From assembly GCA_934402395.1 (NCBI GenBank), contig CAKRTQ010000004.1, positions 62,001 to 126,000 on the forward strand: 64,000 nt of DNA. The letters are read 5' to 3'. The notes under the pieces are model-generated. The model saw only the letters and a program-made list of their open reading frames with translations. It did no database searches and was not told the origin of the DNA. This stretch comes from an uncultured Eubacteriales bacterium (GTDB taxonomy: Bacteria > Bacillota > Clostridia > Oscillospirales > CAG-272). Made by a program: the position numbers and the translations under genes. Position 1 is the stretch's first letter; each line of letters starts with the position of its first letter. Of the stretch, positions 26,352 to 34,885 are shown in pieces.

Positions 26352-27617
26352 ATGACGACACACGAAATACTTCTCGGCGCGCGTGCGGCTCTGCCTGCGA
26401 TAAACGCTGCCGACAGCAAAACGCTTGACCGTGCGCTGATATATATGGCGGATGCGGTCGATGCGCACCGTTCCGATATTCTTGCGGCAAATGCCGCAGA
26501 TATGGAGACGGCGGAAAAAGAGGGTAGGATATCTGCCGTTATGCTGGACAGGCTCCGCCTTGACGACAAAAGGATAGACGGTATGTGCGAGGGCATACGC
26601 GATGTTGCCGCGCTGCCGTCGCCGGTGGGCAAGGTGCTCTCGGAGGTCGTGCGCCCGAACGGACTCACGATAAGAAAGGTATCGGTTGGCATCGGCGTTA
26701 TCGCGATAATTTACGAGAGCCGTCCGAACGTCACATCAGACGCTGCGGCGCTTACGGTGAAAAGCGGAAATGTATCGGTCCTCAGATGCGGACATGAAGC
26801 GGCGCGTTCGGCTGCCGCGATAGTCGCCGCACTCCGCGAGGGACTTGTGCGCGCCGGGCTTCCCGCCGAGGCTGTCAGCCTTGTTGAGGATACCACACGC
26901 GCCGGTGCGCGTGAGCTTATGGAGTCTGTGGGACTTGTCGATCTGCTTATCCCGCGCGGCGGAGCGGGGCTTATCCGCGCCTGCGTGGAAAACGCAAAGG
27001 TCCCCGTCATCGAGACAGGGACCGGCATATGTCACATTTATGTTGACAAGGCGGCTGATTTTGACATGGCGCTTTCGATAATAGAAAACGCAAAGACATC
27101 CCGCCCGTCGGTATGCAACGCAGCCGAGGCAGTGCTCGTTCACCGCGACATCAAGGATGAATTTCTGCCCATGCTCCGCCGCAGACTCGTGCGCGAACGC
27201 GCCGAGCGCGGTGAACACACTGTTGAATTCAGATGCGACTGCGAAGCGGCTATGATAATGCGCGAGGTGCCCGCCGATGCATCGGCGTTTGATACCGAAT
27301 TTCTTGATTATATACTCGCCGTAGGCGTTGTCGGCAGTGTGGACGAGGCAATAGAGCATATCGGTAAGCACTCAACGCACCATTCGGATGCTATCATTAC
27401 GGAGGATAAGGCTGCGGCGGAGAGATTCGTTCGCATGGTAGACAGCGCGGCGGTCTACGTCAACGCATCAACGAGATTCACCGACGGCGGCGAATTCGGT
27501 CTCGGATGTGAGATGGGAATATCGACACAAAAGCTGCCGCCGCGCGGTCCCATGGGGCTTTGCGAGCTGACGAGCTATAAATACGTTATTACCGGCAACG
27601 GACAGATAAGGGTGTGA
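26352..27617 (+). CDS. proA: Gamma-glutamyl phosphate reductase
   Basis: This NADPH-dependent enzyme makes glutamate-5-semialdehyde, the second proline step. The 421-residue aldehyde-dehydrogenase-like protein shows the IAIIYESRPNVTSDAA segment, LIPRGGAGLIR and the catalytic Cys region ARPSVCNAAE-like sequence (TSRPSVCNAAEAVL). The ATG at 26352 lies 4 bp after the proB stop, with AAGGAATAAG as ribosome-binding site. An ATG at 26292 inside proB is rejected. Confidence 0.94.
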   Translation: MTTHEILLGARAALPAINAADSKTLDRALIYMADAVDAHRSDILAANAADMETAEKEGRISAVMLDRLRLDDKRIDGMCEGIRDVAALPSPVGKVLSEVVRPNGLTIRKVSVGIGVIAIIYESRPNVTSDAAALTVKSGNVSVLRCGHEAARSAAAIVAALREGLVRAGLPAEAVSLVEDTTRAGARELMESVGLVDLLIPRGGAGLIRACVENAKVPVIETGTGICHIYVDKAADFDMALSIIENAKTSRPSVCNAAEAVLVHRDIKDEFLPMLRRRLVRERAERGEHTVEFRCDCEAAMIMREVPADASAFDTEFLDYILAVGVVGSVDEAIEHIGKHSTHHSDAIITEDKAAAERFVRMVDSAAVYVNASTRFTDGGEFGLGCEMGISTQKLPPRGPMGLCELTSYKYVITGNGQIRV

Positions 27618-27622
27618 GGAAA

Positions 27623-28444
27623 ATGAATATCGGTTTTATAGGGACCGGAAATATGGGTGGCGCACTTGCCGCGGCAGCGGCGCGTGCTGCGGCTGCAGAT
27701 GAACGTCTCGGCGGTAGGATATTGCTTTGCGACAGCGATGCATCCAAAGCGGCGGCGCTCGCCGCACGTATCGGCGGCGAGGCGGTGTCTCTCGGCGAGA
27801 TATTCTCCGAAAGCGACATTGTATTTTTCGGCGTGAAGCCGCAGGGGCTTCGGGCTCTTGCCGCTGAGTCCGCAAAATCGCTTGAGAAACGCCTTTTGCA
27901 CGGCGATGCACCGCTTGCCGTTACAATGGCGGCGGGGGTTGAGCTTGAAAAATTCTCGGGGTATTTTCCCGGTATTCCCGCGATACGCATAATGCCCAAC
28001 ACGCCGGTCTCGGTCGGGGAGGGAATGATCTTCTGGTGCGCGGGGGACGGTGTGTCCGACGCGGCACGCGTGGATTTTCTTGCCGTTATGAGCTGCGCCG
28101 GCAGGCTCTGCGAGCTGCCGGAAAAGCTCATTGACGCGGCGGGTGCGCTGTCCGGGTGCGGTCCGGCGTTCGTTTATATGTTCATCGATGCGCTTGCCGA
28201 CGGCGGCGTGGCGGCGGGGCTGCCTCGCAGCGTTGCGCGCGAGGCGGCTGTACAGACCGTTCTCGGCTCGGCGGCGCTTGCCCGCGAAAGCGGACTGCAC
28301 CCCGGCGAGCTGAAGGATGCGGTGTGCAGTCCCGGCGGAACGACCATCGAGGGCGTGAGAACGCTTGAAGAGCGCGCCTTCCGTGCGGCAGTTACCGATG
28401 CCGTTATTGCGGCATATGAAAAAACGGCAAAGCTGTCGCATTGA
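27623..28444 (+). CDS. proC: Pyrroline-5-carboxylate reductase
   Basis: This enzyme performs the final step of proline synthesis. The 273-residue protein has the N-terminal dinucleotide motif GFIGTGNMGGALA, the AIRIMPNTPVSVGEGM segment and the C-terminal GALSGCGPAFVYMFIDAL and SPGGTTIEGV signatures. The ATG at 27623 is chosen with AAGGG 10 bp upstream. A GTG at 27614 overlapping the proA stop is a possible alternative adding three residues. Confidence 0.94.
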   Translation: MNIGFIGTGNMGGALAAAAARAAAADERLGGRILLCDSDASKAAALAARIGGEAVSLGEIFSESDIVFFGVKPQGLRALAAESAKSLEKRLLHGDAPLAVTMAAGVELEKFSGYFPGIPAIRIMPNTPVSVGEGMIFWCAGDGVSDAARVDFLAVMSCAGRLCELPEKLIDAAGALSGCGPAFVYMFIDALADGGVAAGLPRSVAREAAVQTVLGSAALARESGLHPGELKDAVCSPGGTTIEGVRTLEERAFRAAVTDAVIAAYEKTAKLSH

Positions 28445-28463
28445 GAAAACAGGGTAAAACAAC

Positions 28464-28955
28464 ATGAATATTACCGTAAGGGAATACCGTGACAGCGATG
28501 TGGCGGACATGGTGAGGATATGGAACGAGGTCGTTGAGGACGGCGTGGCATTCCCGCAGGAGGAATACCTGACCGACATGAGCGGCAGTGAGTTTTTTGC
28601 CTCGCAGACTCACACCGCCGTTGCCGTTGACACCGACACGGGCAGCGTGCTTGGGCTTTATATACTTCACCCGAACAACATAGGGCGCTGCGGGCATATC
28701 TGTAATGCAAACTATGCCGTCAGCCGGTCGGTGCGCGGGTTCCATATCGGAGAAAAGCTCGTGTCCTACTCGCTTACCGAGGGTCGACGCCACGGCTTTT
28801 CGATAATGCAGTTCAACGCCGTGGTCGCATCGAATACTCACGCAAGGCACCTTTACGAGCGTCTGGGCTTTGTCGGGCTCGGAGTGATACCGGGCGGGTT
28901 CAGAATGAAAGATGGCTCATATGAGGATATTTGCCCGTATTACCGTAAGCTGTGA
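28464..28955 (+). CDS. GNAT family N-acetyltransferase
   Basis: A 163-residue single-domain GNAT protein. The acetyl-CoA loop is visible as SRSVRGFHIGEKLVSYSL, followed by the C-terminal FNAVVASNTHARHLYERLGFVGLG typical of the fold. The substrate is unknown. It is the last gene of the run that starts with glgB and lies 19 bp after proC. A separate promoter for upp follows. Confidence 0.82.
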   Translation: MNITVREYRDSDVADMVRIWNEVVEDGVAFPQEEYLTDMSGSEFFASQTHTAVAVDTDTGSVLGLYILHPNNIGRCGHICNANYAVSRSVRGFHIGEKLVSYSLTEGRRHGFSIMQFNAVVASNTHARHLYERLGFVGLGVIPGGFRMKDGSYEDICPYYRKL

Positions 28956-28997
28956 ATATGACCTGAATATAATTGCGTTTATTTTTTCGTCAACCTC

Positions 28998-29026
28998 TTG
29001 AAATTGCCGGGGATAAGTAGTATAAT
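28998..29026 (+). promoter_or_regulatory. Sigma-A promoter of upp
   Basis: TTGAAA (28998-29003), a 17-bp spacer and TATAAT (29021-29026), 36 bp before the upp start. Confidence 0.8.
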
Positions 29027-29061
29027 AGATTGAATCTGAAAAAGCAAGGAGTATGCAAAGA

Positions 29062-29691
29062 ATGAGTACTGTACACGTTATCGACCATCCCCTCATTACC
29101 CACAAGCTCTCTATCATGAGAAACAAAAAAACCGGTTCAAAGGATTTCCGCGAGCTTCTGGGCGAAATTGCGATGCTCATGGGTTATGAGCTTACCCGTG
29201 ATCTTCCGCTTGAGGATGTCACGATCGAAACTCCTATCACCAGGATGAAAGCCAAAATGATATCCGGAAAAAAGCTTGCCATCGTACCTATCCTCCGCGC
29301 CGGTCTCGGCATGGTGGACGGTCTGCTTGAGCTCGTTCCCGTGGCAAAGGTCGGTCATATCGGTCTTTACCGCGACCCTGAGACCCACAACCCCGTAGAG
29401 TATTACTGCAAACTCCCCTGCGATATTGAAGACAGAATAGTCATCCTTGTCGATCCCATGCTTGCGACCGGCGGTTCTGCCTGCGATGCGCTTGCCATGC
29501 TCAAAAAGCACGGCTGCCGCAACATCCGCTTTATGGCTCTTGTCGGCGCTCCCGAGGGTGTCAAGAGAGTGCAGGAGGAGCATCCCGATGTTGACATATT
29601 CATTGCCGCTCTTGACGAGTGCCTGAACGACCACGCGTACATCATTCCCGGACTCGGCGATGCCGGCGACCGTATTTTTGGCACAAAATAA
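29062..29691 (+). CDS. upp: Uracil phosphoribosyltransferase
   Basis: This salvage enzyme makes UMP from uracil and PRPP. The 209-residue protein has the expected HPLITHKLS N-terminus, the PRPP-binding loop VILVDPMLATGGSA at about residues 127-140 and the C-terminal IPGLGDAGDRIFGT uracil-binding motif. The ATG at 29062 has AAGGAG 10 bp upstream. An ATG three codons earlier is too close to that site. Monocistronic, between its own promoter and a terminator. Confidence 0.95.
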   Translation: MSTVHVIDHPLITHKLSIMRNKKTGSKDFRELLGEIAMLMGYELTRDLPLEDVTIETPITRMKAKMISGKKLAIVPILRAGLGMVDGLLELVPVAKVGHIGLYRDPETHNPVEYYCKLPCDIEDRIVILVDPMLATGGSACDALAMLKKHGCRNIRFMALVGAPEGVKRVQEEHPDVDIFIAALDECLNDHAYIIPGLGDAGDRIFGTK

Positions 29692-29707
29692 ACTTAAAAA
29701 CGAAAAA

Positions 29708-29755
29708 GTGGGCGTTGAAAAACTCAAAAACGGGTTTTTTAACAGCCCCTTTTTT
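29708..29755 (+). terminator. Intrinsic terminator after upp
   Basis: GGGC-GTTGAAAAACTC pairs imperfectly with GGGTTTTTTAACAGCCC, then six T. It is a diverged copy of the AAAACTC/GAGTTTT terminator core found after prs and after the Eis-like gene. Confidence 0.75.
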
Positions 29756-29793
29756 GAAAATCAGCAACAGGCGACGGAGAACGGTATTTTTAA

Positions 29794-30762
29794 ATGAGAA
29801 CATTAACTGTTGGAAAAAACGATGCGGGGCAGCGGCTCGATAAATTCCTTGCAAAAGCCGTAAAAGGAATGCCGAAGTCGTTTATGTACAAGTCGATCAG
29901 AACCAAAAAAATAAAGCTGAACCGCCATCGCGCTGAACCGGATACGATGCTTGCGGAGGGGGACGAAATACAGCTTTTCGTCCGCGAAGAATTCTTCGGC
30001 TCGCCCGAGGATGACGGCGGTGCGCTGACGCGCATAAAGCCCGCGCTTGATGTGGTCTATGAGGATGAAAATATAATTCTTATAAACAAACGTCCGGGCG
30101 TCCTGGTCCATGAGGACGATGGAGGCAGAGACAACACTCTTCTTATGCACCTGCGGGCATATCTTTGTCAGAAGGGTGAATACGACCCGGCGGCAGAGCA
30201 GTCGTTCGCGCCTTCCTTCTGCAACCGCATAGACCGCAACACCGGCGGCATCGTGATAGCGGCAAAAAATGCTGCGGCGCTGCGCGAGATGGATGAACGC
30301 ATACGCGCCCGTGAGGTAAAAAAATTCTACCTTTGCGCCGTTCATGGGATAATGCCGAAGCGCGCCGAGGTGCTTGAGGCATACCTTCGCAAGGATGAAA
30401 AAAACAACACCGTCAGGGTCATCGACCATCCCGCGCCCGGATATCTGACAATAAAAACCGGCTACCGCGTGCTTGCCGAACGCAACGGAGATTCTTTGCT
30501 TGAGATCGAGCTTTTTACGGGTAGAACGCACCAGATACGCGCGCATATGGCGCATATCGGGCACCCGCTGCTCGGTGAGGGCAAGTACGGCGTGAACCGC
30601 GAGGACAGACGCGTGGGCTACCGTCATCAGGCTCTCATGTCTTACCGTCTGAGATTCGATTTCAGCGACAGCGGCGGAGTTCTTTCCGGGATATGCGGGC
30701 GCGAGTTTTCGATTTCGCCTGCCGACGTCTGGTTCTGCGCCGATTTCGGTTATACAGGCTGA
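29794..30762 (+). CDS. RluA-family pseudouridine synthase
   Basis: The 322-residue protein has an N-terminal S4 RNA-binding domain (AGQRLDKFLAKAVKGMPKSF) and the RluA catalytic domain, with NRIDRNTGGIVIAAKN holding the catalytic Asp and LFTGRTHQIRAHMAHIGHPL near the C-terminus. It isomerises uridine in rRNA or tRNA; the exact site cannot be told among RluA/RluC/RluD-like members. CGGAGAACGG precedes the ATG. It is closely followed by lnt. Confidence 0.88.
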   Translation: MRTLTVGKNDAGQRLDKFLAKAVKGMPKSFMYKSIRTKKIKLNRHRAEPDTMLAEGDEIQLFVREEFFGSPEDDGGALTRIKPALDVVYEDENIILINKRPGVLVHEDDGGRDNTLLMHLRAYLCQKGEYDPAAEQSFAPSFCNRIDRNTGGIVIAAKNAAALREMDERIRAREVKKFYLCAVHGIMPKRAEVLEAYLRKDEKNNTVRVIDHPAPGYLTIKTGYRVLAERNGDSLLEIELFTGRTHQIRAHMAHIGHPLLGEGKYGVNREDRRVGYRHQALMSYRLRFDFSDSGGVLSGICGREFSISPADVWFCADFGYTG

Positions 30763-30770
30763 ATAGGATA

Positions 30771-32393
30771 ATGAAAAAAATATTGAACATTATTATACAC
30801 CCGCGCCGTGCGTGGCTCAGGGCGGCAATGCTTGCCGTGTGCGGTGCGGTCGCGGGGCTTTGTATAACTTTTCCGACATATGCCGGCGCGTTTTTGCAGT
30901 GGTTTGCGTATATTTCTGCAGCGTGGGTGCTTTTTTCAATGTCGCGCGACGAAGCAAGGCTCCCGCGGCTGCTTTGGCGTGCATACAGGTACGGCTTTCT
31001 CTTTTTCATGGCTGAGTACCTTGTGAATTATCACTGGTTCTTTTCGTTTTATCCGCTCGATTTTACCGGCATGAGCTGCGCCTCGGCTGCCGTGGTGGTC
31101 GCAGTGGCATGGATAGGTCTTTCTTTGCTTGCATCGGTCGCAGGCGGAGCGGTTTTTCTTTTGTTCGTCGTTGCCGCACGCGGCAGAGCGGCGAAGGAGG
31201 CTCCGGCGCTGCTTCCCTTTGTCGGCGGTGCGCTGTTTGCGCTCTTTGAGTGGGTGGAGACGATAGGCTGGATGGGCGTTCCGTGGGGCAGAGCAGCTCT
31301 GGGGCAGCTTGCGTTTGACCGCGCCGTTGCCGTGCAGTCCGCATCTCTGTTCGGAAGCTATTTTGTTACCTTTCTCATCGTATCATTCTCGTTTCTGATC
31401 GCGGAGGCGGCTGTATCAGAAAAACGCGGTGCGCTTTTGCGCTGTGCGGTCGCATTGTCGCTTGCTTCGGCAAACATTGCGGGCGGCGCGGTGCTTCTCG
31501 CATTGCCGAATAAAGGGAAGAACGTAAACGTTGCGGCAATACAGGGCAACGTTTCATCGCGCGATAAATTTACGATATCTTCAGACGAAACGGTGTCAAT
31601 ATACGAAAAGCTCGTGCGCGAGGCGGCTGAGTCCGGCGTGGAGCTTATTGTCTGTCCGGAAAGCGCCTTTCCGTGGAATCTTCTTGTCGACGAGGCATCG
31701 CTCGGCGTTTTTCGCGGCATAGCGCGTGAATACGGCGTCAGCATCGTTCTCGGCTGTCTTGACGGTTGGGGAGATGCTCAGGAAAATATCCTTGCTCTCA
31801 TGAACCCGGACGGAAGCATATCCGATGTGCGGTATTCCAAGCGGCACCTTGTGCCGTTCGGCGAATATATGCCCTGGCGGCGCTTCCTTACAGCGGTCAT
31901 TCCGCCGCTCGCCGAGATCAGTATACTTGAATACGACATAACCGCAGGTACCGGCACCGAAATAATGACGCTTGAGGGCGGTACGCGCATAGGCGGTCTT
32001 GTCTGCTTTGATTCGATATACGAGGAGCTTTCCCTTGCCTCTGCGCGCGACGGCGCCGATATGCTCGTTCTCGGCACCAACGATTCCTGGTTTACCGATT
32101 CGGCTGCCGTGTATATGCATAACGCTCAGGCGCGCCTTCGCGCCGTCGAGACCGGTCTTCCCGTTGTCCGCGCGGCAAATACCGGCATATCATCGCTCAT
32201 TGACCGGAACGGCGCGGTTCACGGCACTCTTCCGCCTCTTGTGGAGGGCACGCTTGGCGGAACGCTTACGACCGGGCAGGCGTCTGTATACAGCCGCACG
32301 GGCAATCTGTTTGTTTATTTCCTGATCGCCGGATATTTTGCTGTGATTGCTTACGGCGCGGCGCGGAATATTCTCTCACGGCGCAAAAAATAA
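30771..32393 (+). CDS. lnt: Apolipoprotein N-acyltransferase
   Basis: This membrane enzyme adds the third acyl chain to the N-terminal cysteine of lipoproteins. The 540-residue protein has about six to seven N-terminal hydrophobic spans, a nitrilase-type extracytoplasmic domain (~255-500) and a C-terminal span before a short basic tail. The Glu-Lys-Cys triad is intact: E297 (CPESAFPWN), K357 (YSKRHLVPFGEYMP) and C412 (GGLVCFDSIYE). Classic Lnt occurs in diderms and actinobacteria, and is less usual in Firmicutes. The ATG at 30771, 8 bp after the pseudouridine synthase stop, is preferred over an upstream in-frame start within that gene. Confidence 0.85.
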   Translation: MKKILNIIIHPRRAWLRAAMLAVCGAVAGLCITFPTYAGAFLQWFAYISAAWVLFSMSRDEARLPRLLWRAYRYGFLFFMAEYLVNYHWFFSFYPLDFTGMSCASAAVVVAVAWIGLSLLASVAGGAVFLLFVVAARGRAAKEAPALLPFVGGALFALFEWVETIGWMGVPWGRAALGQLAFDRAVAVQSASLFGSYFVTFLIVSFSFLIAEAAVSEKRGALLRCAVALSLASANIAGGAVLLALPNKGKNVNVAAIQGNVSSRDKFTISSDETVSIYEKLVREAAESGVELIVCPESAFPWNLLVDEASLGVFRGIAREYGVSIVLGCLDGWGDAQENILALMNPDGSISDVRYSKRHLVPFGEYMPWRRFLTAVIPPLAEISILEYDITAGTGTEIMTLEGGTRIGGLVCFDSIYEELSLASARDGADMLVLGTNDSWFTDSAAVYMHNAQARLRAVETGLPVVRAANTGISSLIDRNGAVHGTLPPLVEGTLGGTLTTGQASVYSRTGNLFVYFLIAGYFAVIAYGAARNILSRRKK

Positions 32394-32442
32394 AACAGCG
32401 GATCCCGCACGGTCGCCGTGGTGAAAGCCGCAATATCATTAC

Positions 32443-32471
32443 GTATATTTTTCCCGCTCCCATCATATGAT
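32443..32471 (+). promoter_or_regulatory. Possible sigma-E-type promoter of spoIVA
   Basis: GTATATT (32443-32449) and CATATGAT (32464-32471) with a 14-bp spacer resemble the mother-cell sigma-E consensus (ATATT, 14-15 bp, CATACAAT). The site is ~110 bp before spoIVA, a sigma-E-regulon gene in Bacillus. Confidence 0.45.
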
Positions 32472-32582
32472 TGAACTGAAAAGACGCACGCCGTCAGCGG
32501 TCAGCATCAGAGGGGAGCGGGATGCTTTTTCCTTTGCGCGCCGCTGTCTCTGTGCAGACAGTAATGAAAGGAAAAGCTTTTT

Positions 32583-34064
32583 ATGTCAGATAAGCAGAAC
32601 AGCGTTTACCGCGATATTGCCGAACGAACCGGCGGCGATATCTACATCGGTGTGGTGGGACCGGTGCGCACGGGAAAATCCACTTTCATCAAGCGTTTTA
32701 TGGAGGAACTGGTGCTTCCGAACATTGCGGACGGTTACAGCCGCGACCGCGCAAGAGACGAGCTTCCGCAAAGCGCAGCCGGAAAAACGGTGATGACGAC
32801 CGAGCCGAAATTCATCCCGGACGAGGCTATTCCGATCACGGTGGGTGACGGCACACTTCGGGTCCGCATGATCGACTGCGTGGGCTACGTAGTGCCCGAG
32901 TCACTTGGCGCGATCGAAAACGACCGTCCGCGCATGGTGCACACACCTTGGAGCGATGAGCCGGTGCCGTTCATCAAGGCGGCTGAGGAGGGTACGCGAA
33001 AGGTCATATGCGAGCATTCCACCATAGGCATGGTCGTGACGACCGACGGCACGATAGGGGAGATCCCGCGCGCGTCATACGAGGAGGCTGAGGCGCGTGT
33101 TGTAAACGAGCTGCGCGCTATCGGCAAGCCGTTTGCCGTTATTCTCAATTCCGCTCACCCGTCGTCGCCCGACGCAGTGGCGCTGGGACATGAGCTTGAG
33201 GCAAAATACGGTGTTCCGGTGGCTCTGGTGAGCTGTCCCGAGCTTGATGCCGAGGATATCAGGGAGATCCTTTCGATGATCCTTGACGAATTTCCGGTCC
33301 GCGAGGTGTCCATCAGGCTGCCCGAATGGATAGAGTCGCTTGAACCGTCCCACCGCATACGCACGTCGATAGAGGCGTCGGTCCGCGAGTGCGCCGAAGC
33401 GGCAGGCAAAGCCGGAGAGATCGCGGCGGCATATTCGGGGCTTTCATCAAACGAATATATAGGTTCCGTGCATATTGACAACATAGACCTCGGCAGCGGA
33501 TGTGCCGAGGTGACTGCCGAGGCGGCGGACGGACTTTTCTGGACTGTTCTCGGTGAGTCGAGCGGTCTTGAGATAAAAGGAGAGGCTGATCTTTTCCGCC
33601 AGCTTGCCGAGCTTGCCGCGATAAGAAAAAAATATGACCGCATTGCCGATGCGCTGAATGATGCCGAGGAAAAGGGCTACGGCATAGTCATGCCGGGCAT
33701 GGGCGACCTTAAGCTTGAAGAGCCGGAAACCGTGCGTCAGTCTGGCGGATACGGCGTCAAGCTGCGTGCAACGGCTGAGTCGATACACATGATACGCGCC
33801 GGCATTGAAGCGGAGATCAATCCCATCGTCGGCAGTGAAGAACAGGCACTTGAACTCATCAGCTATCTGCACCGTGAAATGGAGAGCTCGCCGGGGGCGG
33901 TATGGCAGTCCAATATGTTCGGAAGATCGCTTTATGATCTCATAGGCGACGGCTTGCGCGCAAAGCTTGAGCACATACCCGACGATGCCCGCGCCAAGCT
34001 TTCCGAGACGCTTGAACGGATTATCAACGAAGGCAGCGGCGGACTTATCTGCATTCTGCTCTGA
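32583..34064 (+). CDS. spoIVA: Stage IV sporulation protein A
   Basis: This cytoskeletal ATPase polymerises on the forespore surface and forms the base of the spore coat. The 493 residues match the Bacillus length (492). The N-terminal GTPase-like domain has Walker A GPVRTGKST (26-34) and RMIDCVGYVVP. The C-terminal end GGLICILL matches the conserved membrane-targeting tail that contacts SpoVM. An in-frame ATG at 32467 would extend the protein but lies inside the presumed leader. AAAGGAAAAG precedes the ATG at 32583. The gene is strong evidence that the organism forms endospores. Confidence 0.96.
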   Translation: MSDKQNSVYRDIAERTGGDIYIGVVGPVRTGKSTFIKRFMEELVLPNIADGYSRDRARDELPQSAAGKTVMTTEPKFIPDEAIPITVGDGTLRVRMIDCVGYVVPESLGAIENDRPRMVHTPWSDEPVPFIKAAEEGTRKVICEHSTIGMVVTTDGTIGEIPRASYEEAEARVVNELRAIGKPFAVILNSAHPSSPDAVALGHELEAKYGVPVALVSCPELDAEDIREILSMILDEFPVREVSIRLPEWIESLEPSHRIRTSIEASVRECAEAAGKAGEIAAAYSGLSSNEYIGSVHIDNIDLGSGCAEVTAEAADGLFWTVLGESSGLEIKGEADLFRQLAELAAIRKKYDRIADALNDAEEKGYGIVMPGMGDLKLEEPETVRQSGGYGVKLRATAESIHMIRAGIEAEINPIVGSEEQALELISYLHREMESSPGAVWQSNMFGRSLYDLIGDGLRAKLEHIPDDARAKLSETLERIINEGSGGLICILL

Positions 34065-34075
34065 TCGTCGGGCAA

Positions 34076-34102
34076 CACGCCGCACCGTGTGACGGCGGCG
34101 TG
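34076..34102 (+). other. Hairpin after spoIVA without T-tract
   Basis: CACGCCGC (34076-34083) pairs with GCGGCGTG (34095-34102). No T-run follows directly, so this is only a weak terminator candidate. Confidence 0.3.
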
Positions 34103-34175
34103 ACGAATGGCGCATTATTTACAATTTTTTTGTGAAAAATCGCGTCTGCCTATTTATTTTTCACAAAGAATATGT

Positions 34176-34208
34176 TATAATAAAAGTGCGGAAAGGGAAA
34201 GCTCCGCA
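34176..34208 (+). promoter_or_regulatory. -10 element and leader hairpin of hpf
   Basis: TATAAT at 34176-34181 has no good -35 at 17 bp. The predicted transcript begins with a 6-bp hairpin, TGCGGA (34187-34192) with TCCGCA (34203-34208), leaving a ~100-nt leader before hpf. Confidence 0.4.
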
Positions 34209-34286
34209 ACGGGTCCTTCTCTTACCGCGGCGCCGCCGGAATCTTTTACGGCGTGCCCACAGTCAAAAAGCAGGAGGTAAATCACA

Positions 34287-34826
34287 ATGAAGATCACATT
34301 TGTTGGCAGACACATGAGCGTTCCGGAGGACATGAAGGTCTTGCTTGAAAAAAAGCTTGCCAAATTTGACCGCTATTTTGCGGACGAACCGGACGCAACG
34401 GTAACCTTCAGCCGCAAACGCAATCGTGAAAATATTGAAGTCACAATCTCGGCGGGCGGTACTCTTTTCCGTTGTGAGACCGATGACGAGACCTTCCGCA
34501 ACGCGATAGATCACGCCATCGATACCATCGATCGTCAGATACGCCGCAACAAAACGCGTCTTGCCAAGCGCCTGCGTCCGGATGCATTTTCCGTGCCTGC
34601 GGATATGCTTTCCGCCGATGAGCATTTTGACGAGCCCGAGGCGTCCGAATTTGTTATCCGCCGCAAGAGCTTCCGGATAAAGCCCATGTCGGTCGAAGAA
34701 GCCATCCTTCAGATGAACCTTCTCGGGCATGAGTTCTTCATGTTCTCCGATGCCGATACGGGCGACACCTGCGTGGTGTATACCCGCCGTGACGGTGACT
34801 ACGGTCTTATAACTCCTCAGAAATAA
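34287..34826 (+). CDS. hpf: Ribosome hibernation promoting factor, long form
   Basis: This protein binds the 30S decoding region and dimerises ribosomes in stationary phase. The 179-residue protein has the N-terminal HPF/YfiA domain (MKITFVGRHMSVPEDMK, with TISAGGTLFRCE) and the long-form C-terminal dimerisation domain (VIRRKSFRIKPMSVEEAI, LGHEFFMFSD) separated by a short linker. AGGAGG precedes the ATG. It is probably monocistronic: a long gene-free stretch follows. The gene is also called raiA. Confidence 0.95.
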   Translation: MKITFVGRHMSVPEDMKVLLEKKLAKFDRYFADEPDATVTFSRKRNRENIEVTISAGGTLFRCETDDETFRNAIDHAIDTIDRQIRRNKTRLAKRLRPDAFSVPADMLSADEHFDEPEASEFVIRRKSFRIKPMSVEEAILQMNLLGHEFFMFSDADTGDTCVVYTRRDGDYGLITPQK

Positions 34827-34853
34827 TTTCTCGCAGCGGTGCATCACGCCGCA

Positions 34854-34885
34854 TTTCGGGGGCTGTTAGGTAACAGCCCCCGAAA
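34854..34885 (+). terminator. Strong hairpin after hpf
   Basis: A perfect 15-bp stem (34854-34868 with 34871-34885) with GG at the turn, 28 bp after the hpf stop. It lacks a T-run after the stem on the plus strand, so termination would be atypical. It may also protect the 3' end. Confidence 0.5.

Noticed and set aside
25658..26692. 344-codon minus-strand frame opposite proB/proA
   Set aside because: Covers two well-recognised genes in the opposite direction; no recognisable protein features.
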